A DNA stretch of 64,000 bases from Nitrobacter vulgaris (GTDB lineage Bacteria > Pseudomonadota > Alphaproteobacteria > Rhizobiales > Xanthobacteraceae): NCBI RefSeq assembly GCF_031453995.1, contig NZ_JAVDPZ010000005.1:128580-192579 (forward strand), read 5' to 3'. The stretch's first letter is position 1; each line of letters opens with the position of its first letter. The translations under genes were made by a program, and so were the position numbers. Of this stretch, positions 35,804 through 44,880 are shown piece by piece. The notes under the pieces are model-generated. The model was given only the letters and a program-made list of their open reading frames with translations. It had not been told where the DNA came from and did not search any database.

Positions 35804-35902
35804 ATGTTCGTTCATGACAAAGGCGCAAACCGAAAGATCATGCTTGTAGGTCTGCTATTCTGCGCCGTCTTTGTCCTCGTCAGTCTTTTCGTCCGGCCGT
35901 AA
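35804..35902 (+). CDS. 32-residue single-pass membrane peptide
   Basis: The ORF has a short basic start and one hydrophobic helix (IMLVGLLFCAVFVLVSLFV). No strong ribosome site. Possible small gene. A 32-codon frame at 36044-36142 (MVRTPKDLADWMAARRRQ) is another weak candidate in the 35903-36373 gap. Confidence 0.4.
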   Translation: MFVHDKGANRKIMLVGLLFCAVFVLVSLFVRP

Positions 35903-36373
35903 GTTGGGAATGACAGCGTACTTATCAAGGCTGACCGCCTCACGTTGACGGCTGGAAAACTTGTCACTGCACATTAGTGCTGGGCCGTATTCCATCCGCC
36001 GACGCGAACATCACATTTTCCGCGTCGCATGTGGAGTATCGCGATGGTCCGTACCCCGAAAGACCTTGCCGATTGGATGGCGGCCAGGCGCCGGCAGGTA
36101 AAGGCCGATGACGGCTATGCGGGGGAGCCTTCACACAGTTAGGGGAGCAAGCTCGCCGGGTGGCGGGGTGCTTCAGGACCGTTGGCATGCAAGATTAACA
36201 GCTTGCGCCGCTATAATGTCAGCAGGCTGATCTACCGCCCATAGTCGCTATCAGAACGGGCTGCCACGCAGTCCCGTAGGAACGTTGTTGGAGCGGCTGG
36301 GAGTTGTTGAATGTTCGTCATGGACCTGACCATTCAAAGTTCTGGCTGACGCAAGTGTGAAACGGAGTGTGCA

Positions 36374-36823
36374 ATGCGCAAGAAAGTACTGGCCATCCTA
36401 AGTGGCGTGGCAATCGTTGCATCGACTCTTGCTCTGGTGCCGAATGAGGCGGCAGCGCAGAGAGGAGGAGGATTCCGCGGTGGCGGATTTGGAGGCGGTG
36501 GTTTTCGCGGCGGCGGATTCGGCGGTTTTCGGGGCGGCGGATTTGGAATGAGGATGCCCGGCGGATTTAGAGGCGGGTTCGCCGGCGGCGGGTTCAGGCG
36601 CGTGGGCTGGGCGGGCAGAGGTTGGGGCGGCGGAGGATGGCGACGCGGCGGCTGGGGATGGGGCTTCCCCGTTGCGGTAGGGTTCGGTGGCTTGGGATGG
36701 GGCGGTGGTTGGGGCTATCCCTATGGTGGCTGGGGCTGGGGCGGCGGCCCGTATGGCTATGGGAATTATGGTTGTGGGGGGTGGGGCGGGTACGGCTGCT
36801 ACCAGCCCTATGGTTGGTATTGA
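36374..36823 (+). CDS. Secreted Gly/Phe/Trp-rich protein
   Basis: A signal peptide (VLAILSGVAIVASTLALV, cleavage near AAAQR) precedes about 120 residues of GGGF/GGGW/YGG repeats; 149 residues total. GGAG lies before the ATG. Such proteins are common in Bradyrhizobium; a surface or periplasmic structural role is possible. A weak GGAAC motif at 36279 has an 18-base spacer. Confidence 0.65.
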   Translation: MRKKVLAILSGVAIVASTLALVPNEAAAQRGGGFRGGGFGGGGFRGGGFGGFRGGGFGMRMPGGFRGGFAGGGFRRVGWAGRGWGGGGWRRGGWGWGFPVAVGFGGLGWGGGWGYPYGGWGWGGGPYGYGNYGCGGWGGYGCYQPYGWY

Positions 36824-36933
36824 CATGGAGACGTGAGAGCCCGCTTCAGCTTCACTACGCCCCAAACGAAGTCTCTGTCTGGAAACAGGTGAACATGGGC
36901 TAGCGGTCACCCCACGCGCTTGCTTGCGAATTC

Positions 36934-36960
36934 AAACCCCGCTCCGGCGGGGTTTTTATT
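36934..36960. terminator. Rho-independent terminator, bidirectional
   Basis: AACCCCGC and GCGGGGTT form a stem around a short loop, followed by TTTTTATT. It serves the Gly-rich gene and possibly the converging gene at 36956. Confidence 0.75.
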
Positions 36961-37186
36961 TCCGCATCGGCAGCGCCTTCTCCACGATCGCTTGGATCAT
37001 CTTTAAGTGCTGCTGCACTGTGGCCATATCGATACTGTCCTGCGCGGCGCGGGAAAGTGTCTTGATATGATGCAAGGCTTCAACGGGATCGAGGGCGGGC
37101 TCTTTATCTTTCTGTGGGGAGGGCGTTTCTAGCCCCCGCGCCTTCATCAGACTTTTGATGTGAACTAAGGCCTTTCGCTTGTTCAT
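36956..37186 (-). CDS. 76-residue helical hypothetical protein
   Basis: GAGGGGG precedes the ATG. The product repeats a HIK-L motif twice (ALVHIKSLMKARG and ALHHIKTLSRAAQ), suggesting an internal duplication. Function unknown. Confidence 0.5.
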   Translation of the reverse strand: MNKRKALVHIKSLMKARGLETPSPQKDKEPALDPVEALHHIKTLSRAAQDSIDMATVQQHLKMIQAIVEKALPMRK

Positions 37187-37326
37187 CGCCCCCTCGCGCG
37201 GTTCCTTTCAACACTTCAGTACTTTAAATTTCGCTCCCTCGACCGCCGTGATCTACTTATTGAAACGTCACTCTGATCCCCTCGGCTACGCTAACTGCAT
37301 CGTAGTTAGGCTTCCCCGTAAGCGGA

Positions 37327-37710
37327 TCAATTTGAAGCTACATTTTTCGCCTTACCAAGCTCCGATTGAAGCTGCGCGATTTTCAGTTCGAATTCACGAG
37401 ACTGTCTTTTGTCGCTCCGCCAAGCCAACCACAGCGTCGAGACGGTACTTACTGTAGTTAGCAAAAAGGTGGCTACAGCGAGGAAAAATTGCTTAGTTTC
37501 GGAAAAACTGTCGAGTTGTTGAGAAGGTGGAGAAACCGGAGGAGGTGGGGCATGTGGGGTTGAACCCCACATGTAGGGCCAAGTCTCAATAGCTATCAGA
37601 CCTGAAAAAAACAGAAGGCAAAGGGCGGGAAGAAGCGACAGACCAATCAACAAACTTGTCTTGAACCTACGCATTCGGTCGCTTCCCCACTTTCCATTAG
37701 TTGGCGCCAA
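37327..37710 (-). CDS. Small membrane protein with two helices and a coiled coil
   Basis: Two hydrophobic segments (LLIGLSLLPALCLLFFSGLI and FFLAVATFLLTTVSTVSTLW) flank a proline-rich loop; the C-terminus is a short coiled coil. An ATG at 37674 (MRRFKTS) is the likelier start. No family recognised. Confidence 0.5.
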   Translation of the reverse strand: MAPTNGKWGSDRMRRFKTSLLIGLSLLPALCLLFFSGLIAIETWPYMWGSTPHAPPPPVSPPSQQLDSFSETKQFFLAVATFLLTTVSTVSTLWLAWRSDKRQSREFELKIAQLQSELGKAKNVASN

Positions 37711-37737
37711 ACTGCTTTTTCAACGCTGAGATCGCTT

Positions 37738-37944
37738 TCAATCCCTCTTCGGCGGAGTGCCCTCGCCAGCCTCACGAGCCAGCCGCAGCGCCTTCATGCG
37801 CTCGCGGTTGTTGGCAAACGCCTCTGCCGCTTTCTCGTGCTCGGCCATAGCCACGCGTGCGTCTGCTTCCTTGATCGCCTTGCGGGCTTGCTTCTCCTCT
37901 TTCGAACGGGGCTCAGACCTTTTGAACCAATCGGGCGCCTTCAT
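37738..37944 (-). CDS. 68-residue charged helical protein
   Basis: Nearly the whole product is Lys/Arg/Glu/Ala-rich helix (KEEKQARKAIKEADARVAMA). Function unknown. Confidence 0.5.
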   Translation of the reverse strand: MKAPDWFKRSEPRSKEEKQARKAIKEADARVAMAEHEKAAEAFANNRERMKALRLAREAGEGTPPKRD

Positions 37945-38029
37945 CTTATTTCCCTTCTTCAGTCCAAGCGTGACCAGGCGACGGCTGGCGCTGCGCGGCG
38001 GTCATGAATTCATCGAGATCCAGATCACC

Positions 38030-38293
38030 TCATTCGTTGAAAGGGGGCCTTTGCAAGAGATGCCTCGATTCCGGCTGATCTTCTAAAAACGATTGGATGC
38101 CATCGGTTTCGAGCACTCGATAAAACTCGGCATGCGCCTCATTATCAGTAGAAAACCGATCTTCCCAGACGGTCGATCCACCTTCGTGATCCGTCACTTC
38201 AAGCGTCCAGCTCTCGTCTCCTTCAACAAGTCGATCGTGAGCCACTATACCACTCAGAGGTGACACTTCAATTTCGGGGGCCTCCTCAATCAT
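38030..38293 (-). CDS. 87-residue acidic hypothetical protein
   Basis: The protein looks like a small beta-rich fold with WTLEVTDHEGGSTVWEDRFSTD and an acidic C-terminal helix. It resembles short conserved proteins of Rhizobiales without a known role. Confidence 0.55.
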   Translation of the reverse strand: MIEEAPEIEVSPLSGIVAHDRLVEGDESWTLEVTDHEGGSTVWEDRFSTDNEAHAEFYRVLETDGIQSFLEDQPESRHLLQRPPFNE

Positions 38294-38357
38294 GCTTCCA
38301 ACTCCGTTGCTTGCGCACGTCAGCCCGAGTCGACTAGGCGCGGATGGCCTCGGAGCA

Positions 38358-38531
38358 TCAACGATCTTCGCTCTCGTCGATCAGTGTTTGCAGCCGCGCC
38401 ACTGCCTTTTTCGCAGCGGCGATGAAACCGGCGCCAGCGATTTTGCCGTTTGGGAGGGGCTGAGCTGGATTGGCAAGCCGTTCAATCGCGACAAGCAAAT
38501 CGTCACATTGATCTGGCGGATTTTCGGCCAT
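38358..38531 (-). CDS. 57-residue hypothetical protein
   Basis: The frame MAENPPDQCDDLLVAIERLA continues with a Gly-linked second helix (AAAKKAVARLQTLIDESED). Codon pattern is code-like. Function unknown. Confidence 0.45.
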   Translation of the reverse strand: MAENPPDQCDDLLVAIERLANPAQPLPNGKIAGAGFIAAAKKAVARLQTLIDESEDR

Positions 38532-38877
38532 CTAACATCCTGCCTTCCGTTCAACGCCCATCGATCCTTCTCGAACCCGGGCGGAAGTTATCACCGATCC
38601 GACGCGCGAAAGCACCTCAAGCGGCACCTTCGCCATCTTGCCCTTTCTTACTGAAAAAAATCGCAACCAATTGGCGAGTGGGACGTGGCGGGCATGCATC
38701 AAACTTCAGTCTTTGCCATCACAATGGGATTTTTGTGCTGGTACCGATTGCTGTGGATATTGTCTGTTATTCGGCGAGGGTCTGAAATCTCCGATGTTTC
38801 AGCAGATGACCCTCCCAGGCGGAGGCCGCGATAGTAATAGTTTAAAGCTTCGCCTCTATATTCAAGCAGCGGACTTT

Positions 38878-39066
38878 CTAAGCCCCCTTTGCGTCCCGCT
38901 TCATCGCCTCTTCTCGCGACGCCAAAAATTCAGCTTCGGCCGGTAGCTTTTCGAACTCTGGCTTGTAGCCGTTTTCTTCATATTTTATGCGCGAGACAGG
39001 AATACTTGTCCCGTCGTAATCCACCTGCGCAAACCCATCTATCCTGCGGTACATTCCTGTCGGCAT
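38878..39066 (-). CDS. 62-residue hypothetical protein
   Basis: GGAG precedes the ATG. The product has a beta-type start (RRIDGFAQVDYDGTSIPV) and an acidic helical end. Function unknown. Confidence 0.5.
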   Translation of the reverse strand: MPTGMYRRIDGFAQVDYDGTSIPVSRIKYEENGYKPEFEKLPAEAEFLASREEAMKRDAKGA

Positions 39067-39128
39067 GTGAAGGCTCCTATGCGGAGTAAGATCCGGCCCA
39101 GTCAGTGGTTGGGAGGAACCGGACTATT

Positions 39129-39242
39129 TTAGATCGTCGCGGCCGCCACAATAAAACCGGATCCGACGAACGCCGCCAAAATCCCAAAGCTTCCGGAGGA
39201 AAAAACACAAATTGCTTGCGGATTCAGGCGAGACCGAATCAC
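39129..39242 (-). CDS. 37-residue membrane peptide (GTG start)
   Basis: The frame ends with a clear membrane helix (FGILAAFVGSGFIVAAATI). The start and upstream sequence are uncertain. Confidence 0.3.
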   Translation of the reverse strand: MIRSRLNPQAICVFSSGSFGILAAFVGSGFIVAAATI

Positions 39243-39348
39243 CTTTATTCTTATTCATGCTGATCGTCCTTTGTCCGCAAGGAGACAATCGTCTAGGCCC
39301 AAAGGCCGCAGTAGGGCCCCAAACATAAGCTTGGAGCCCTATTGAGAA

Positions 39349-39780
39349 TTAATACTTGAACTCAGGCATAGCTTTGAGTTCATCCTTCGTGACATTCAGG
39401 ATAGCGCGATCTGGATACCATTCTCTCTTGGTCTCAGACGTTTTTCCGGTGGTCGTCTTGCCGGCCTCGTTCGAGAACTTCAAGCTTTTCATGGCGACCA
39501 GCACATGATGCTTTCCCATTCCCAGGAAGCCGCCGGCTTCGATGACAACGCCCTTAAGTTCACCTTGTGCAGAGACGATCAGATCGGAGATCTCGCCGAT
39601 CTTGTCATTAGCTTCATTGTAGACGTTCACACCTGACAACTTAGATGCGCTCCAGTCGCCAGCGGCAGCAACAGGAGCTGCGGCTTGCGAAGGCGTGTGC
39701 GCCGGTGTTTGGGCGAACGACGCAGTCGACAACACGAGAAGTGCAAGTGCAGTGGCAAATGTTTTCAAGCTAACCTCCAT
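39349..39780 (-). CDS. Exported PRC-barrel protein
   Basis: From the ATG at 39780 the 143-residue protein has a signal peptide (cleavage near SFAQT) and a PRC-barrel domain: LSGVNVYNEANDKIGEISDL, VVIEAGGFLGMGKHHV. The tail ends ELKAMPEFKY. It is a periplasmic PRC-barrel protein, a family often induced by stress. A good EcfG-type promoter precedes it. Confidence 0.85.
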   Translation of the reverse strand: MEVSLKTFATALALLVLSTASFAQTPAHTPSQAAAPVAAAGDWSASKLSGVNVYNEANDKIGEISDLIVSAQGELKGVVIEAGGFLGMGKHHVLVAMKSLKFSNEAGKTTTGKTSETKREWYPDRAILNVTKDELKAMPEFKY

Positions 39781-39794
39781 GGTAGGATCTTGAA

Positions 39795-39819
39795 AACAGC
39801 GACCATGGGCTTTGGTTCC
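39795..39819 (-). promoter_or_regulatory. EcfG-type promoter of the exported PRC-barrel gene
   Basis: Minus-strand GGAAC (39819-39815), 16 bases, TGTT (39798-39795), 15 bp before the start. Confidence 0.6.
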
Positions 39820-40088
39820 CTGGCATGCTTCTTGTCCACTTCTGACGGAGTTCCCCGACTTCAATCTCCTCTATGTGGCGACTCCCATGAATCGCTTCCG
39901 CTCATTTCTGAAATGCCCAACTAAGCTATTGATATGCCACGAGTGAAAATTGCCTGATTTTCAGAATATGCCTTAAAATTGCTTGGGCAGTGGTCGGATT
40001 TCCGAGCACTACAAGCGCCGCCGACACGCACGGGGTCCGATGCGCGAAACGGCTAAATCCGCTCTGTGGCGCTCGACATGTCGAATGC

Positions 40089-40374
40089 TCAGCACCGCGG
40101 TGTCCGGCCGATACCACGGTGATCGCTAAACCGAGTTCGAAGCAGCACGGCGACGCCAAGGATGATGACCGCCGACGCGATGCTCAGACGCGCCTCGCTA
40201 CAGTAGAGGCCGATCAGCGCGGCGGCCCATACGACCGCGGTGTGCGAGATCGCGGCCGACAATCCGAGCAACACGGCCTAAAGGCAGCCATCGTACTCTT
40301 GGAATGGCGGGGGTTGAGCCCATGCAGCGCGCCGAGCAGGATGGCGCTGTTGACGAAAAGCCAGCGTCAGATCT
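40089..40374 (-). pseudogene. Remnant of a NicO-type nickel/cobalt efflux gene
   Basis: Two frames in order read AILLGALHGLNPRHSKSTMAAF and then LLGLSAAISHTAVVWAAALIG with a membrane tail. HALxPGHSK and the SHTxVVW helix are NicO/RcnA hallmarks. Segments between them and both ends are missing. Confidence 0.65.
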
Positions 40375-40798
40375 CGACTTCGCCTACTTCGCTGCCCTTC
40401 CAATAGGTCACCCGTTTCGCCGTCACCTTGATGAGAACGATACCTGCCGTATCTACGCCGTTGTCGAACCACTTGTCGAGATCGCTGGTCCAATGACGTT
40501 TGAAGGCGTCCTTGTCTCGGATTAATTGGGCCTCGCCCTCGACGGCGACGTAGGTGCCTTTCGACAACAGACCCGCTTCGGAGGAGAAACCGAGCGCAAC
40601 CTTCGGATTTCGCTGGATGTCGGATACAGCCCGCGCCTGTTCGTAGCTGAAGTAGTACGACGTCCCGTCGTAGGTAACGTCGCCATTATTGCTCATCGGG
40701 CGGTTTGCGATCTCGCCGCTCTCGGTGTGGGTGGACAGGATGGCGATATCAATGCCAGCCATGTCTTTGGCGATTTCGGCGAGCGCTCTCTTCGACAT
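40367..40798 (-). CDS. Pyridoxamine 5'-phosphate oxidase-like stress protein
   Basis: From the ATG at 40798 (GGAGAAG upstream) the 143-residue protein is a split beta-barrel flavin-binding fold: IDIAILSTHTESGEIANRPMS, SYYFSYEQARAVSDIQRNP, VAVEGEAQLIRD. This group matches general stress protein 26-type proteins, which bind FMN/FAD; a PNP oxidase reaction is not implied. A perfect EcfG promoter lies upstream. Its 3' end abuts the NicO remnant. Confidence 0.85.
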   Translation of the reverse strand: MSKRALAEIAKDMAGIDIAILSTHTESGEIANRPMSNNGDVTYDGTSYYFSYEQARAVSDIQRNPKVALGFSSEAGLLSKGTYVAVEGEAQLIRDKDAFKRHWTSDLDKWFDNGVDTAGIVLIKVTAKRVTYWKGSEVGEVEI

Positions 40799-40825
40799 AA
40801 ATTCTTCTCCGTTGCTGTCGTTGAC

Positions 40826-40850
40826 AACGGCACCAACCTTTTCATGTTCC
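40826..40850 (-). promoter_or_regulatory. EcfG-type promoter of the PNPOx-like gene
   Basis: Minus-strand GGAAC (40850-40846), 16 bases, CGTT (40829-40826): full consensus, 28 bp before the start. Confidence 0.65.
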
Positions 40851-40918
40851 GCCACCGGACGGCCTCGCAAAGCCATTCGCCGTCCGACATGAGGACCACG
40901 TTGCGCATTGGCGGAATC

Positions 40919-41689
40919 TCAGCTCAGCACGATCCACGCCGGCGCATGGTCGCTCGCGTTGTCCCGGCCGCGGACCTTGCGGTCAACGCCGGCCTTCTTC
41001 AGCCGCGGGGCCAGATCGGGACTGAGAAGGATATGGTCGATCCGTAAGCCCGCGTCGCGTTCGAAGCGATTGCGCCAGTAGCTCCAGAAAGTGAAGGGCG
41101 GGCCCTTCGGATGGATTTGTCGCAGCGAGTCGGACCATCCATGGTCGAGCATCGCACGATAGAGCTTACGCGCCTGCGGTTGCACCAGAGCATCCTTGTC
41201 CCAGGATTTAGTCGGGTAAATGTCAGCTTCCGTCGGTACCACGTTGAAGTCGCCGGCGAGGACGACGGGGGCACCGGCCTTCAGAAGCCTCGATGCGTGG
41301 CGGTCGAGCCTCTTGAGCCAGGCGAGCTTGTAGTCGAACTTGGGCCCGGGCTGGGGGTTGCCGTTCGGCGCATATATCGCGGCTACGACAAGGCCTTCTA
41401 CAGCAGCTTCAAGATAGCGGCTCTGATGATCCTTCGGATCGCCCGGCAACCTACGCCGCGTAACGATGACGTCTCTTCGTTTTGCTAGGATCGCGACGCC
41501 GTTCCAGCTTCGCTGTCCGATCCATGCCGACGAATACCCTGCCTTCTTCAACTCGGCTTCGGGAAACTCCGCCTGCTCAGTCTTGAGCTCCTGCAGACAG
41601 ACGATGTCGGGTTTTGACGACCGCAGCCAGGCCAACAGGTTCGGCAGGCGCTTGTTGACATTGTTGACGTTGAATGTCGCGATCTTCAA
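40919..41689 (-). CDS. xth: Exodeoxyribonuclease III
   Basis: The 256-residue protein has the exonuclease-endonuclease-phosphatase fold: MKIATFNVNNVNKR, LQELKTE (metal-binding Glu), AGDFNVVP and the C-terminal SDHAP. It acts in base excision repair as an AP endonuclease and 3'-repair exonuclease. It lies next to DUF1810 in the same direction with 15 bp between them. Confidence 0.95.
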   Translation of the reverse strand: MKIATFNVNNVNKRLPNLLAWLRSSKPDIVCLQELKTEQAEFPEAELKKAGYSSAWIGQRSWNGVAILAKRRDVIVTRRRLPGDPKDHQSRYLEAAVEGLVVAAIYAPNGNPQPGPKFDYKLAWLKRLDRHASRLLKAGAPVVLAGDFNVVPTEADIYPTKSWDKDALVQPQARKLYRAMLDHGWSDSLRQIHPKGPPFTFWSYWRNRFERDAGLRIDHILLSPDLAPRLKKAGVDRKVRGRDNASDHAPAWIVLS

Positions 41690-41704
41690 CTCGAATGCTT
41701 TCGA

Positions 41705-42178
41705 TTATGGAGACCTGCATACCGGAGGCCCGCCCGCTGCGCCCCATTGGTCGAGGACAGTGAGTGTCGCCGGATCAAGTTCGCCATCGAAGTAGCGATC
41801 CAAACATTGGCGGAAGAGACTGCCGGCATCGACCGCGTCGAACAGCGTCATCGACGACTTGTATTTGACGTCGTCGGGCGAGCCAAAAATCTCATGGGCG
41901 GACCGGTCCACGACCGAGAGGACAGCGCACGTGCATTCCACTAGCCGCGTGCCGAGAAGTGGGTGGGCGAGATATGCCATTGCCTCCGATTTCGACTTGA
42001 TCGCGTACCGCTGCGACATCGCGCTATGGCCCAAGCCTTCGACTTGCGGGAAGATGAACCAGATCCAGTGCGTCCTCTTTCGCCCGGCCATTAGCTCGGA
42101 CAGCGCCGTCGCATAAACCTGCTGCTGTCCGAGGACAAAGCGTTGGAGGTCGTATTTGTCGGTCGTGTCCTGCTGCAT
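41705..42178 (-). CDS. DUF1810 family protein
   Basis: The 157-residue protein starts QQDTTDKYDLQRFVLGQQQV and has the conserved RKRTHWIWFIFPQVEGLG and MTLF segments of DUF1810 (calpastatin-like by annotation only). Function unknown. It is upstream of exonuclease III in an apparent operon. Confidence 0.9.
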   Translation of the reverse strand: MQQDTTDKYDLQRFVLGQQQVYATALSELMAGRKRTHWIWFIFPQVEGLGHSAMSQRYAIKSKSEAMAYLAHPLLGTRLVECTCAVLSVVDRSAHEIFGSPDDVKYKSSMTLFDAVDAGSLFRQCLDRYFDGELDPATLTVLDQWGAAGGPPVCRSP

Positions 42179-42429
42179 ATTGTCACCTAGAACCGAATTT
42201 TAGACCGCGCCGGCGTGGCCTAGCTTGGACACGTAGTCGCGCGGGGTAACGCTGTAGCATTCGACGTTCCGAGGGCGGTTGAATCCACCATCGAGCTGAC
42301 GGCACTCATGCGCGTGTGAATCGGCGGTAACAGGCGAGAAAGGTCGTCATGATCTACCGTTCCTTTCTTATTAATGGCGATTATCGAGCGAAGGATAAAC
42401 CGTTCTTGATACAGACATATAGGCCCCGA

Positions 42430-42665
42430 TTAACTCACCATCGTCTTCGCGTTACGCCCACCGCGTGCCTCTAATTCGGCACCGACGCGCCACGCCATGG
42501 ACGCGCTCGCAAGCGCTATCCGCATTTGCAACCGGGAATTTCTGTCACAAGCAAAATGCCACTTCTCGTCCTTGTTCGAGATCTTCGCGTCGGCTGCTGC
42601 ACGCCTTCGTTCGGATTTGAAATCATCTCTCCTTGCTTCATGTGCGCGGTTAATGCGCAAGCTGG
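42430..42665 (-). pseudogene. Small ORF with shifted frame, leader shared with 23149
   Basis: After GGAGAG the frame begins MISNPNEGVQQP, like MSNPNDKVD at 23149, then is out of frame with the long following stretch ISNKDEKWHFACDRNSR...NAKTMVS. A frameshift near 42615 would join them. Confidence 0.35.
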
Positions 42666-42691
42666 CGCACAGTTCACTCGAAGTGCCGCGG

Positions 42692-42976
42692 TCAGCCTTC
42701 TGCCGACGCCATCACGGGCTCGTGCATGATGCGGAACCAGTGTTCCTTTCTCGTCCGCTCCAGCGCGCCGATCGCCTTGTTCGCGAGCCAGACGGGATGT
42801 CGCCTGCCGGTCTTCCACTCACGGCACACTACCTCGGCGCAGAAGCGCCTGGTCTGAGAGAGCGGATACGCTTGCCCCGTCTCCACGAGATAGTGCATCG
42901 CTATAGCGAGCGACTTCTGCATCACGGAAATGGGCACGGGCATCTGTTGCGGCATGGGTTCCTCCGGCTTCGCCAT
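42692..42976 (-). CDS. Hypothetical protein with conserved Trp/Cys-rich core
   Basis: The 94-residue frame contains LAIAMHYLVETGQAYPLSQ and CAEVVCREWKTGRRHPVWLA, which read as a folded domain. An internal ATG at 42922 may be the real start. Function unknown. Confidence 0.5.
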   Translation of the reverse strand: MAKPEEPMPQQMPVPISVMQKSLAIAMHYLVETGQAYPLSQTRRFCAEVVCREWKTGRRHPVWLANKAIGALERTRKEHWFRIMHEPVMASAEG

Positions 42977-43117
42977 TCAAAACGCCTGCGTTTTTTTATG
43001 GTTCCCCAGTCGCCAACTGCACGGTGCGGCAAGATCGCATCTCCTTTTCAGGAAAGCGGCGGGCACACTGCCGTTAATCCCGCGCAATCAGCAGAAGAAC
43101 GACAGACCGGCAAGACC

Positions 43118-43336
43118 ATGCAGGAGCCGACCGACGAGAAGCGGAAAGAGCTCGACACGACGGTAGAAAACGGCGGCGCCGAGAACATCAAGATTAGACC
43201 AACCACATCCTGCCGTAAGCCGCTCAGGCTAGTACCGAGGACGCCGCTAGGTTTCGCTACTGCTCGGGCGCGATACCGCCTTCCGAGCATAACCTCGCCC
43301 ATAGAGCATCCGTTTTTTTTATCTAAAGCGTCGTAA
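43118..43336 (+). CDS. Possible small protein
   Basis: The start MQEPTDEKRKELDTTVENGG is code-like, the second half less so; 72 residues. The terminator at 43351 follows it. Confidence 0.3.
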   Translation: MQEPTDEKRKELDTTVENGGAENIKIRPTTSCRKPLRLVPRTPLGFATARARYRLPSITSPIEHPFFLSKAS

Positions 43337-43350
43337 AGGGGTCGGAATTT

Positions 43351-43384
43351 AAAAAAAAGCCCGCATTGCTGCGGGCTATTTTTA
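43351..43384. terminator. Bidirectional Rho-independent terminator
   Basis: AGCCCGCA and TGCGGGCT form a stem with A-run on the left and T-run on the right, between converging genes. Confidence 0.8.
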
Positions 43385-43822
43385 TCACCAACCCCCATAC
43401 CCGCCACTGCCGAAGCCAAATGTTATCCCCGGCCCACCATAACCATACCCGCCGCCGTAACCAGGGCCACCATAGCCGCCGTAACCCGGGCCATACCCTC
43501 CACCATAACCCGGGCCACCGTAGCCGCCACCTTGGCCATAACCGCCCCCGCCATAACCTGAGCCACCATAGCCGCCGCCATGCGGAGCGTGACCATAGCT
43601 TCCCTGATCACGGTAGTATCCGGGGCCAGATTGGCCGTACCGACGGTCATGGTGGCCATAGTGCGAACGACTATGAGGGTGTCGATAGTGCCGATGTTGA
43701 GCTTTGCTTCCGCTCGAGGACTGGGCGACGTCGGTTCGGCCCTTTTGTTTGGCTGCGTTTGCAGCGGAAACACTGAACATTGCCGCGGCACCAACCGCTA
43801 TCGCAATAATCAACTTTCGCAT
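43385..43822 (-). CDS. Exported Gly/Tyr-rich protein
   Basis: From the ATG at 43822 (GGGAG upstream) a signal peptide (IIAIAVGAAAMFSVSAANA) leads to a His/Arg/Tyr-rich part and then YGG/PGYGG repeats; 145 residues. It is similar in style to the protein at 36374. A weak GGAAC-N16-GATT lies upstream (43854-43878). Confidence 0.65.
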   Translation of the reverse strand: MRKLIIAIAVGAAAMFSVSAANAAKQKGRTDVAQSSSGSKAQHRHYRHPHSRSHYGHHDRRYGQSGPGYYRDQGSYGHAPHGGGYGGSGYGGGGYGQGGGYGGPGYGGGYGPGYGGYGGPGYGGGYGYGGPGITFGFGSGGYGGW

Positions 43823-44123
43823 AATACGAACTCCCATTTACGTGTGTTGAGCTAATCAGAACGGACGTTTCTCGTTCCTCCGTGTCACCCAAGATTAACA
43901 TTCGTTCATATCCTGACAGAGGTCATGTCGAAGGTCGCGTCCAGCTCGGTAGGTCTTTCAGAGCCAGCAGGCGAGCTGGTCCCACGGCGCGCGCGAGCTT
44001 GTCTGCTTCCTTGCGGGCTTTAGGATGGCCGGGGCGTGCAATTGATTTTTGCGGCCAGAGAGTGGAACGGTCGACGGCATCAAACGTTTGTGCGGAGTTC
44101 ATGCTCAGCCTGGAGTAAATTTA

Positions 44124-44586
44124 ATGTCACGTGGAATGCCATCGATGACGGCGTTACTCGGCTTGCTCGCGTTGGCCGGTTACCAGAACAGGGACAAGCT
44201 TGCGGAGCTTTTAAAAGGCGCAGGCGATAACACCCATCATGCTGAGCCCGGAGCTCCAACAGGGACAGCCTTTAGGCGGGCTGCTCGGTAACTTAAGTGG
44301 AGCTCTCGCAGGCAGTGGCGTGGGTAGTCTCCTTAGCGGGGGGTTAGGCGAATTGCTCGAGCGGTTCAAAGAAAATGGTCAGGGAGATGCCGCCGATTCG
44401 TGGGTTAGCAAAGGGCCTAACCAGGAGCTTCCTGCGCCGAGTTTAAAGCAGGCTATCGGAGCGGATGTATTGGCCGCCTTGGAACAGCAAACGGGTCTGT
44501 CTCAGGAAGAACTGCTGACAAGACTTTCTCGCGAGCTTCCTACTGCCGTTGATAAGTATACGCCGGACGGGCGCATTCCGAGCTGA
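44124..44586 (+). pseudogene. DUF937/YidB-like protein split by a frameshift
   Basis: The first frame (from the ATG at 44124) encodes ALLGLLALAGYQNRDKLAELL; the second (from 44239) continues GQPLGGLLGNLSGALAGSG...LEQQTGLSQEELLTRLSRELP, which is the YidB domain. A one-base shift near 44250-44275 separates them. Joined, the protein has about 153 residues. Confidence 0.7.
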
Positions 44587-44619
44587 TGATCGAACTCTAT
44601 AGAACGGGGATTTGTGATT

Positions 44620-44880
44620 ATGGGTATCATCTGGACAATAATCATTGGATTTGTAGCTGGGGTAATAGCGAAGTTCATCATGCCGGGCGACAATGAACCG
44701 ACCGGCTTTATCCTAACCGCAGTGCTTGGCATCGTCGGAGCTTTCGTCGCAACTTATCTTGGTCAGGGACTCGGGTGGTACCAACCTGGAGAAGGGGCGG
44801 GCTTGATCGGCGCTATAGTGGGCGCTGTCATTGTGTTGTTTATCTATAGCTTCTTTGCAGGCCGTCGACGCGCTATCTAA
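44620..44880 (+). CDS. GlsB/YeaQ/YmgE family stress-response membrane protein
   Basis: The product (86 residues from the ATG at 44620; a GTG at 44614 is possible) has three glycine-rich membrane helices and the family sequence GFVAGVIAKFIMPGDNEP and GIVGAFVATYLGQ. These transglycosylase-associated proteins sit in the inner membrane and respond to stress. It follows the YidB-like gene by 33 bp. Confidence 0.9.
   Translation: MGIIWTIIIGFVAGVIAKFIMPGDNEPTGFILTAVLGIVGAFVATYLGQGLGWYQPGEGAGLIGAIVGAVIVLFIYSFFAGRRRAI

Noticed and set aside
36279..36305. GGAAC motif before the glycine-rich gene
   Set aside because: The nearest AGTT needs an 18-base spacer, outside the usual 16-17.
36398..36910. Long Pro/Ala/Ser-rich frame opposite the glycine-rich gene
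   Set aside because: It is the complement of GGC-rich codons of the exported protein at 36374 and has no signal or domain.
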